This document shows, one piece after another, positions 1-6,685 of a stretch of 20,568 nt of DNA. Position 1 is the first letter of the stretch. Each line of letters opens with the position of its first letter. The position numbers and the translations under genes were made by a program. The notes under the pieces are model-generated. The model searched no databases. It saw only the letters and a list, made by a program, of their open reading frames with translations, and was not told the origin of the DNA. The stretch spans positions 1 to 20,568 of the forward strand of contig CAZFKU010000023.1 of assembly GCA_964518835.1 (NCBI GenBank). The letters are read 5' to 3'. Source of the stretch: AB-629-J13 sp964518835 (lineage in GTDB: Bacteria > Fidelibacterota > Marinisomatia > Marinisomatales > AB-629-J13).

Positions 1-62
1 GATTCTTTTCTCTGTTTCCTGTTCAGGTTAAATTCTTTTGTCAGTTGTTGTACTTCAATCAT
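1..62 (-). CDS. ABC transporter ATP-binding protein, N-terminal fragment
   Basis: Only the first 20 codons lie in the window; the gene runs off the left edge. On the minus strand the ATG at 62 opens a frame beginning MIEVQQLTKEF and continuing into a basic NRKQRKE stretch. The opening (M-I-x-V/L-x-x-L-T-K-x-F) is the usual first beta strand of ABC-type ATPases, and the KQRKE continuation resembles NatA-like export ATPases. A TAA lies in frame six codons upstream of the ATG, so this is the first possible start. No Walker motif is inside the window, so the family call rests on the N-terminus alone and the substrate cannot be named. It is divergent from rarA across a 111-base gap. Confidence 0.6.
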   Translation of the reverse strand, partial: MIEVQQLTKEFNLNRKQRKE

Positions 63-86
63 TTTCTGGAACTATGGCTTACTTAA

Positions 87-107
87 ATTATACAACGAAT
101 TTATAAT
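87..107. promoter_or_regulatory. Divergent promoter region with two opposed TATAAT hexamers
   Basis: The 111-base AT-rich gap between the divergent ABC-ATPase and rarA genes holds a perfect TATAAT on the plus strand at 102-107 and another on the minus strand at 92-87. The minus-strand box lies 24 bases before the ATPase ATG and the plus-strand box 66 bases before the rarA start, both plausible -10 distances. I see no good TTGACA-like -35 element at 16-18 bases from either. In DNA this AT-rich one such hexamer could be chance; the support is that each faces its gene. Nothing else recognisable lies in 63-173. Confidence 0.35.
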
Positions 108-173
108 CAGTTGAGATATTTTTATTTTCATTACTTTTATTACAACTAAATCAAAAATAAATTTTCATCAGTT

Positions 174-1478
174 TTGAAACCGAAAGAAACGTTATTCAGC
201 CCCCATTTACCTCCTTTAGCAGAAAGAGTACGTCCCCAGTCATTATCAGATTTTATCGGACAGGAACATCTGACAGGAAAACAAAAGATCATCTCTATGC
301 TCTGCGATGGTAAGCAATTATTCTCCCTTATTTTCTGGGGACCCCCGGGGACAGGAAAAACCACTTTAGCCCGATTAATCAGCCGTCATGCCGATGCAAA
401 TCTGCATGAACTTTCGGCTGTTTCCAGCGGTGTAAAAGATTTGCGTCAAATCATTAAAAAAGCTGACGCGAATAACTCTGTAAATATGCAAACCATCCTC
501 TTCATAGATGAAATTCACCGATTCAGCAAATCACAGCAGGATGCCCTTCTCCATGCAGTGGAAGACGGCACACTTGTAATGTTTGGAGCGACAACAGAAA
601 ACCCATCATTTGAAGTGATAAATCCTCTATTGTCACGGTGTAAAGTCTTAGTTTTAAAACCGTTAAGTGACATTAATCTGGAATCCATTCTATCTCATGC
701 ATTTGAAAATGATATTCTTTTAAACAGCGGAAAAGTAACACTTTCCGATAAAAATAGGAACACCTTGATTCAAGCTTCCGGCGGGGATGCCCGCAAGATG
801 TTAAATTCCCTTGATATTTCCTGTAAATTGATAAAAGGTGAAGGGGAAATTTCTACATCAATTTTATCTGAAGCATTACAGACTCAATCTCAGCTTTATG
901 ACAAAACCGGAGATTACCATTACGACACAATCAGCGCTTTTATAAAATCAGTGCGGGGGAGTGATCCCGATGCGTCCGTATATTGGCTTGCTGTTATGCT
1001 GGAAGGTGGAGAAAAACCGGAATTCATTGCCCGCAGACTTGTGATTCTCGCGTCAGAGGATATTGGGAATGCCGATCCTAATGGATTACCGTTGGCGGTG
1101 TCCGGATTCCAGGCAGTTCATCTGATAGGGATGCCGGAAGCTGCCATTATTCTGGCTCAAGTCACTACCTATCTTGCCAGCACTGAAAAATCAAATGCAT
1201 CCTATAAATCCATATTAAAAGCCCAGAAAAAAGCAAAAGAAAATCCCTTACCTGACGTACCCATTCATCTGCGGAATGCCCCGACAGATTTGATGAAAAA
1301 AATGGATCATGGAAAAGACTACACATATCCTCACTCATACCCTGAACATTTTGTAAATGAAAATTATCTGCCTGATAGGGTGATTCCGGATTTTTACAAA
1401 CCTACAAATCAAGGATATGAATCCTTCATTTTGAAACGTCTGAAAAACTACTGGCCTGAGCGATTTGAAAACAAATAA
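174..1478 (+). CDS. rarA: Replication-associated recombination protein A (RarA/MgsA AAA+ ATPase)
   Basis: RarA is a clamp-loader-like AAA+ ATPase that acts at stalled replication forks and single-strand/double-strand junctions in the cytoplasm. The 434-residue product has the family order: N-terminal PLAERVRPQSLSDFIGQ segment (14-30), Walker A GPPGTGKTT (56-64), Walker B ILFIDEIHRF (108-117), sensor 1 GATTENPSFE (138-147), a GGDARKMLN sensor 2 region, and the C-terminal MgsA/RarA domain with its conserved HLRNAPTDLMKK and YPHSYPEHF segments. Length is normal for the family. The start is TTG at 174, the first start-like codon after an in-frame TAA at 147-149; there is no clear Shine-Dalgarno sequence, so the exact start is uncertain. 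Its last 14 bases overlap lptD. Confidence 0.95.
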   Translation: MKPKETLFSPHLPPLAERVRPQSLSDFIGQEHLTGKQKIISMLCDGKQLFSLIFWGPPGTGKTTLARLISRHADANLHELSAVSSGVKDLRQIIKKADANNSVNMQTILFIDEIHRFSKSQQDALLHAVEDGTLVMFGATTENPSFEVINPLLSRCKVLVLKPLSDINLESILSHAFENDILLNSGKVTLSDKNRNTLIQASGGDARKMLNSLDISCKLIKGEGEISTSILSEALQTQSQLYDKTGDYHYDTISAFIKSVRGSDPDASVYWLAVMLEGGEKPEFIARRLVILASEDIGNADPNGLPLAVSGFQAVHLIGMPEAAIILAQVTTYLASTEKSNASYKSILKAQKKAKENPLPDVPIHLRNAPTDLMKKMDHGKDYTYPHSYPEHFVNENYLPDRVIPDFYKPTNQGYESFILKRLKNYWPERFENK

Positions 1479-4400
1479 TTCGCAAGTTTGCCGTTTAAAT
1501 TCTGTCAGGAATTTTTTGCTTTTTCTGCTACCGATCTTTCTTTTTTCAGATGAGAGATTGAGATTGATCCATGCCAATATTCTTGAAAATAAACCGGTGG
1601 AAGGGGGCTCCGTTCAGGAACTCAGGGGCGATGTGCTTTTTAAAAAAGGCGAAATGGAGTTATCCTGCCAAAAAGCCCTTTTTAATGAAACTACCGGAAT
1701 TGCTACCATGACAGGAAATACAACCGTTGTTAAAAAAGATCTGAAACTTACCTGCGACTCTCTTTTATTTTACTCACAAGAAGATTTATTAAAAAATTTC
1801 GATAATGTACATATATGGGATAACGATTACGACCTCACAGCTGATTCTGTAATCTATTTAACTGAATTGGACAGCGGCTATGCCAATGGGAATGCCACAT
1901 TGATTCAACAAAAACAAACAATTTTCGCCGATGCGCTTCATTACCATAAAAAACCTGGGTCAGATGCAGTGTCTTATGAAGCGGTAGGCAACGTCGTTAT
2001 AGAAGAAGGAACACGAATTGCAATCTGCGGATATGCATTGTACAATCGGGATGAGGGGAAAACAGTCTTAAAAATAAATCCGGAGATCACAGATAGCGGT
2101 CGCCATCTCAGTGGAACAGAAATCGCCCTGCATTATGAGAATGAAAAGTTGGAAACCCTATTCATTCCTGCCAAAGCTCATATGGTCTCTCCACAATTTG
2201 GATGGAGACAAACTGTCAGGGATACTCTGGTTCAAAGAGATTCTGTTGAAACAGTGAATGACCTTCAAGGCAAAACTTTAAAAGGATATTTCGTAAATGG
2301 TGAATTGGATTCACTGCGATTGGAAGGGATGGCAACATCACTATATCATGTTTTTGAGGATTCAATTTATAAGGGCGTAAATGAAGCTTCCGGAGATACA
2401 ATCACCATGCTGTTTGATAAAAATGATATGGAAAATATTTTAATCGAAGGCGGAGCTCAGGGGACGTTCACTCCGGATTCTACCAATCAAAAAACAGAAG
2501 CACCTATCAATTATACTGCCAAAAAAATAAAATATCTCACAGAAGAAGAGCTGACTCATTTGGAAAAAAATGCGTCCATAATTCATCAAGACATGAATTT
2601 GACTGCCGGATATATGAAATTGAACATGAAGTCAAATATATTAAATGCACTCCCAATCATTCCCAATGATACAACCGAAATTCCCATCAGACCCACTGTA
2701 GAGGAAAAGGGTAAAGAGCCCATGAAAGGAGATGAGATCCTTTATAATCTTGAAAATAAAAAGGGGCGGATCATTATGGGAGAAACCAAAATGGAAGATG
2801 GTTTTTATTATGGTAATGAAATAAGAAACCGAGGGGACGACACCTATTACATCCAGGAAAGTATTTATACTACTTGCGATTTACCGATCCCCCATTTCCA
2901 CTTTGCCAGCGATAAAATGAAAATGATCAGCGAAGATAAAGTAGTTGCCCGCCCATTGATACTCTATGTGGGAGGTATTCCTATATTTGGAATTCCTTTC
3001 GCTATTTTCCCTCATCAGCACGGCGACAGACATTCAGGATGGATCATGCCTACTTACGGAGAAACCACCAGGAGAGGACAGTTTATTGATGGATTAGGGT
3101 ATTACTGGGCACCAAATCCCTTTTGGGACAGCAAAGTACTTTTAAATTTTGCCGACCGACAGGGACTCACAATCAAACTATCAAATATGTATAAAAAGCG
3201 TTACAGCTACGGAGGAAGTTTGGGAATAGAAACCCGCTATTTATTATCATCCCAAAATGATATAACTCAAATCGGTGATGATAATAAAACGGATATTGTG
3301 CTGAATTGGAGTCACAATCAAATCATGCGAAATAATCAAAAACTGAATGTGAGGGCAAGTTATTACAGCAATGGTGAGTATAATAGAGATACCGGCCTTG
3401 ATCCAACTGTTCGATTGAAACAGCAGGCAGTTTCAAATGCTACCTACAGCAAACAATGGAAAAAATGGAAGAACTCTTTGAGTTTGAATCTGTCATCAAC
3501 CCGGGACCTGATGGCTGATGATAAAATTGATTCAAATTCCGTCTTTTATCAGAAACCCTACAAAGCAGGACAAAAAATAAACATTACCAATAATACTCTT
3601 CCATCCATGTCCTTTCGTCACGGGCAAAGTCAACTATTCCCTGAAAAATCAACCTTGAAAAGATGGTATAATAATATTTCATGGACTTACTCATCCAATT
3701 TTAATAATAAAATGAGAACAAATTTTGAGTCTGACACTCTTTGGCAAACAGATTCAACATATTCCTTTCAGTGGAAAATGGATGGAAGTGATGGAATTAT
3801 TAAAACCGAATCAAATCCTGTCGCTACGCATAATTTCAGTTTAACCGCTCCACAGAAAATATTCAAATATATTTCCATGAATCCCAGCATATCCTTGAAA
3901 CATGTGTGGGTGAATAAAACATTTGATGCACAGTTGAATCCATCAACAAATTCACTTACTTCTATAGAAAAACAGGGTTTTGCAACACGGACTACAGGAT
4001 CTTTTCGGCTAAGCTTACGCACCCAGCTATATGGGATGTTCCCTGTAAAAATCGCAGGATTAAAAGGAATCAGGCATGTTGCCTCACCCTCCATAGGTTA
4101 CTCCTACACTCCTGATTTTTCAGACCCTCTTTTTGGATATGACTTTAAATATTTTCAGGAGATTCCGGATACTTCCGGACACATTTTATTTCACGATCGC
4201 TTTAAAGGTACACCTGCTGGCAGTACATCTAAATCAAAATCTCAAAGGATGAGTTTTTCACTTAACAATGTATTTCAGGCAAAAGTCGGCGAGGAAGAAG
4301 ATGAGAAAAAAATTGACCTGTTCAGTTGGAAAATGTCCACCAGTTACAATTTTGTTGCTGATTCCCTGAAGCTGGCAAATCTTCGGTCTTCAGTAAGGAC

Positions 4401-5019
4401 AAAATTAGGAAAAAAACTCAATCTTGATCTCTCTATGACTCATGATTTTTATAAAATCAGAGAGCAGAACAGTCAGTTCAAACGGGTCAACAAACTGAAT
4501 AGATTACCCCGCCTGATAAATGCAAGAATCTCCACCGGGTTTCGTTTTTCAGGGAAGTTCATGGATGGGAGAAAACAGGATGAAGATGGAACCGAAACTG
4601 ACACCCTGGAACTGGATGAACTTGAGCTTTCATCCACAGGGAAAGGATTAATACCTTCAAATTTCTCAAACGTTAATTCCGGAAATCTTTGGTCCACTTC
4701 TCTCAATCTCAGTTATTCGCTGAATAAATCAAATCCCCTGAATCATAGAGAAACCTTCTGGGTCAATACAAACTCGGATATTCAGGTAACTCCAAACTGG
4801 AAGGTGAAATATTCGGCACGATTTGACGTTCTTGGAAAGGAACTGGTAAGCCACAGTTTTTCGATCTATCGGGATTTACATTGCTGGGAATTATCACTAA
4901 ATTGGACTCCATCCGGTTTTGGACAGGGAGTTTATTTAAAAATCAACGTAAAATCCCCCACATTGAGAGATTTAAAAATTGAACAAAAAAGCGGACTTTA
5001 TGGACGCAGAGCATTTTAA
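1465..5019 (+). CDS. lptD: LPS-assembly outer-membrane protein LptD, FCB-type with N-terminal OstA domain
   Basis: LptD is the outer-membrane barrel that inserts lipopolysaccharide into the outer leaflet. The 1184-residue product begins with a basic stretch and a hydrophobic core (about 16-28), a signal peptide. Next comes an OstA/LptA-like beta-jellyroll region (about 35-200) with repeated GDV, GNT and GNA turns, then a long linker. The LptD signature starts near 469 with TTCDLPIPH (Cys471), followed by GGIPIFGIPFAIFP (503-516) and a GWIMPTYG segment that opens the barrel. The rest is a beta barrel ending in Phe (RRAF), the usual Bam recognition end. It is longer than proteobacterial LptD (roughly 800 residues). 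The TTG start overlaps rarA by 14 bases; no better start lies before the signal peptide. Signature segments resemble Bacteroidetes LptD. Confidence 0.9.
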   Translation: MKTNNSQVCRLNSVRNFLLFLLPIFLFSDERLRLIHANILENKPVEGGSVQELRGDVLFKKGEMELSCQKALFNETTGIATMTGNTTVVKKDLKLTCDSLLFYSQEDLLKNFDNVHIWDNDYDLTADSVIYLTELDSGYANGNATLIQQKQTIFADALHYHKKPGSDAVSYEAVGNVVIEEGTRIAICGYALYNRDEGKTVLKINPEITDSGRHLSGTEIALHYENEKLETLFIPAKAHMVSPQFGWRQTVRDTLVQRDSVETVNDLQGKTLKGYFVNGELDSLRLEGMATSLYHVFEDSIYKGVNEASGDTITMLFDKNDMENILIEGGAQGTFTPDSTNQKTEAPINYTAKKIKYLTEEELTHLEKNASIIHQDMNLTAGYMKLNMKSNILNALPIIPNDTTEIPIRPTVEEKGKEPMKGDEILYNLENKKGRIIMGETKMEDGFYYGNEIRNRGDDTYYIQESIYTTCDLPIPHFHFASDKMKMISEDKVVARPLILYVGGIPIFGIPFAIFPHQHGDRHSGWIMPTYGETTRRGQFIDGLGYYWAPNPFWDSKVLLNFADRQGLTIKLSNMYKKRYSYGGSLGIETRYLLSSQNDITQIGDDNKTDIVLNWSHNQIMRNNQKLNVRASYYSNGEYNRDTGLDPTVRLKQQAVSNATYSKQWKKWKNSLSLNLSSTRDLMADDKIDSNSVFYQKPYKAGQKINITNNTLPSMSFRHGQSQLFPEKSTLKRWYNNISWTYSSNFNNKMRTNFESDTLWQTDSTYSFQWKMDGSDGIIKTESNPVATHNFSLTAPQKIFKYISMNPSISLKHVWVNKTFDAQLNPSTNSLTSIEKQGFATRTTGSFRLSLRTQLYGMFPVKIAGLKGIRHVASPSIGYSYTPDFSDPLFGYDFKYFQEIPDTSGHILFHDRFKGTPAGSTSKSKSQRMSFSLNNVFQAKVGEEEDEKKIDLFSWKMSTSYNFVADSLKLANLRSSVRTKLGKKLNLDLSMTHDFYKIREQNSQFKRVNKLNRLPRLINARISTGFRFSGKFMDGRKQDEDGTETDTLELDELELSSTGKGLIPSNFSNVNSGNLWSTSLNLSYSLNKSNPLNHRETFWVNTNSDIQVTPNWKVKYSARFDVLGKELVSHSFSIYRDLHCWELSLNWTPSGFGQGVYLKINVKSPTLRDLKIEQKSGLYGRRAF

Positions 5020-5352
5020 ATGAAATGTCCGGAATGTAAATCTGAATATCAAAATGAAATCGAAATTTGTACCAAATGCGGTGTGAGTTTAGTCTCTAAT
5101 CTACCAGATGATGAGCAAATACCGGAAATTTCATGGGTAAAATTAGGACCGATTTCAAACAGGATATATGCCGAAATGATTGGGGGAGCTTTACATAACA
5201 ATAGTATTCCACATTATGTAAAAGCTGATTTTCATAATTCTGCTTTTGGAATAATATCCGGCAATTTGGCAGGTTCAAATGTTTTTGTGTTTGTACCTGA
5301 AAATTTTAAGGAAAAAACACAGGATGTTATTGAAGAAATAACAGGAATCTAA
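5020..5352 (+). CDS. Small zinc-ribbon protein with DUF2007-like C-terminal domain
   Basis: This 110-residue cytoplasmic protein has no signal peptide or membrane segment. Its N-terminus is a zinc ribbon with two CxxC knuckles (Cys3/Cys6 and Cys17/Cys20). From about residue 38 it has a compact alpha/beta domain (W-V-K-L-G-P, then IYAEMIGGALHNNSIP, ending VFVPENFKEKTQDVIEEI). This resembles the DUF2007 'putative signal transducing protein' fold, in which a helix of the form A-x-x-x-x-x-x-L-x-x-x-x-I-P recurs. The ATG follows the lptD stop with no spacer and the gene ends 3 bases before hisS, so it should be co-translated with both. Its function is not known; the zinc ribbon could bind nucleic acid or protein. 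The DUF2007 assignment is from pattern memory and is moderate. Confidence 0.75.
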   Translation: MKCPECKSEYQNEIEICTKCGVSLVSNLPDDEQIPEISWVKLGPISNRIYAEMIGGALHNNSIPHYVKADFHNSAFGIISGNLAGSNVFVFVPENFKEKTQDVIEEITGI

Positions 5353-5358
5353 ATCGTG
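5343..5358 (+). promoter_or_regulatory. Ribosome binding site supporting the GTG start of hisS
   Basis: AGGAA at 5343-5347 lies 8 bases before GTG at 5356, inside the last codons of the preceding small gene. It is one of the better Shine-Dalgarno matches in the window and supports the GTG as the true start of hisS. Confidence 0.6.
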
Positions 5359-6615
5359 AAAAAGAAGACCATTCGATCAATTAAGGGAACCAAAGATATT
5401 CTTCCGAATCAATCCAGACATTGGCAGGATTTGGAAGCATCATTCCGGGAATTTATCCAGACATTCGGATACAGTGAAATCAGGACTCCTGCATTTGAAA
5501 AAACAGAATTATTTGCACGGAGTGTGGGCGAAGATACGGATATTGTCACCAAAGAAATGTACACATGGGAAGACCGAAATGGAAAATCGCTTACATTGAA
5601 GCCGGAACTTACAGCTCCGGTAATTCGTGCGTATATTCAACACAATTTAGCAGGGGGATCATCCCTCACAAAACTTTACTATTTTGATTCCCTTTTCCGC
5701 AGGGAAAAACCCCAAAAAGGTCGCCAGCGGCAATTTCATCAATTTGGAATTGAAGCCATTGGTTCTCCTTATCCGGAATGTGATGCAGAGGTGGTTTCCT
5801 CTGCTTATTTGTTTCTCAAAAGTCTCGGTTTATCAGGACTCACATTAAAACTAAACAGTATTGGTTCTGGGACATCCAGGAAAAGGTTCTGTGACGCTTT
5901 AATTAAATTTCTAAATCCGCTTAAAAACAAATTATCGGAATTAAGTCAAAAGCGGCTCGAATCAAACCCCATGCGAATTCTGGATACAAAAATTCCCCAT
6001 GAAATAGACATTCTTAAGGATGCGCCGGTCATTTCTGACTATCTTTCAGATGAGGATAATATCCAATTCAATGAGGTTAGAGGTTTATTGGATGCATTGA
6101 ATATACCTTATTCCATGGACAACCATTTAGTGAGGGGACTGGATTATTATTGCAGGACTACATTTGAAATCACATCCGAAGCACTGGGTGGACAGGATGC
6201 TCTTTGCGGTGGCGGAAGATATGATAATCTGGTGGAGTTATTAGGTGGCAAACCAACACCGGCGATTGGGTTTGCTGCCGGGGTTGAACGAATTTTAATC
6301 GCCATGAACAAAGATATTTTAAAAACGGAAAAAAATGATTGCGACATTTATATTGTCACCATGCTTCAGGATTCAATCAAAACAGGAATGGTTATTGCCA
6401 ACAAATTACGTCAATCCGGATTTCGAGTGGAGATGGATTACCTGCGCCGCAGCATGAAATCACAAATGAGAGAAGCTAATAAAATGGGTGCCCGATTCAC
6501 AGTAATTTTAGGTGAAGAAGAATTAATAAGAAATGAAGTAACTATTAAAGAAATGGATACCGGTGATCAAAAAACTGTCGAGATTGAATCTATCCAGACA
6601 TTTTTCCAGAAATAA
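5356..6615 (+). CDS. hisS: Histidyl-tRNA synthetase
   Basis: HisRS charges tRNA-His with histidine in the cytoplasm. The 419-residue product has the class II order: KGTKDILP (10-17), LTLKPELTAPVIRAY (79-93), motif 2 with YYFDSLFRREKPQKGRQRQF (108-127), the LESNPMRILD element (201-210), the HisRS-specific histidine-binding loop LVRGLDYYCRTTFE (258-271), glycine-rich GGGRYDNLV (285-293), motif 3 AIGFAAGVERI (303-313) and a C-terminal anticodon-binding domain from about 325. All expected catalytic segments are present and length is normal. GTG start with AGGAA 8 bases upstream. It follows the zinc-ribbon gene by 3 bases, so it probably belongs to the rarA-lptD transcript. Confidence 0.97.
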   Translation: MKKKTIRSIKGTKDILPNQSRHWQDLEASFREFIQTFGYSEIRTPAFEKTELFARSVGEDTDIVTKEMYTWEDRNGKSLTLKPELTAPVIRAYIQHNLAGGSSLTKLYYFDSLFRREKPQKGRQRQFHQFGIEAIGSPYPECDAEVVSSAYLFLKSLGLSGLTLKLNSIGSGTSRKRFCDALIKFLNPLKNKLSELSQKRLESNPMRILDTKIPHEIDILKDAPVISDYLSDEDNIQFNEVRGLLDALNIPYSMDNHLVRGLDYYCRTTFEITSEALGGQDALCGGGRYDNLVELLGGKPTPAIGFAAGVERILIAMNKDILKTEKNDCDIYIVTMLQDSIKTGMVIANKLRQSGFRVEMDYLRRSMKSQMREANKMGARFTVILGEEELIRNEVTIKEMDTGDQKTVEIESIQTFFQK

Positions 6616-6624
6616 TTTCTTCCA

Positions 6625-6653
6625 TTGAAAAATGAAATGAAAACATATTTTAT
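6625..6653 (+). promoter_or_regulatory. Candidate sigma-70-like promoter for topA
   Basis: The 70-base gap between hisS and topA contains TTGAAA (6625-6630; five of six matches to TTGACA), a 17-base spacer and TTTTAT (6648-6653; four of six matches to TATAAT). Transcription would start near 6660, about 26 bases before the topA ATG. The spacing is ideal but the sequence is AT-rich, so chance is possible. No terminator hairpin is seen after hisS. Confidence 0.35.
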
Positions 6654-6685
6654 TCACCATTTAATAATTTAAATTCGCCGTCATC

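Noticed and set aside
3768..4094. 108-codon minus-strand ORF within lptD.
   Set aside because: It is a shadow frame of the beta-barrel coding region, with no domain and no ribosome binding site identified.
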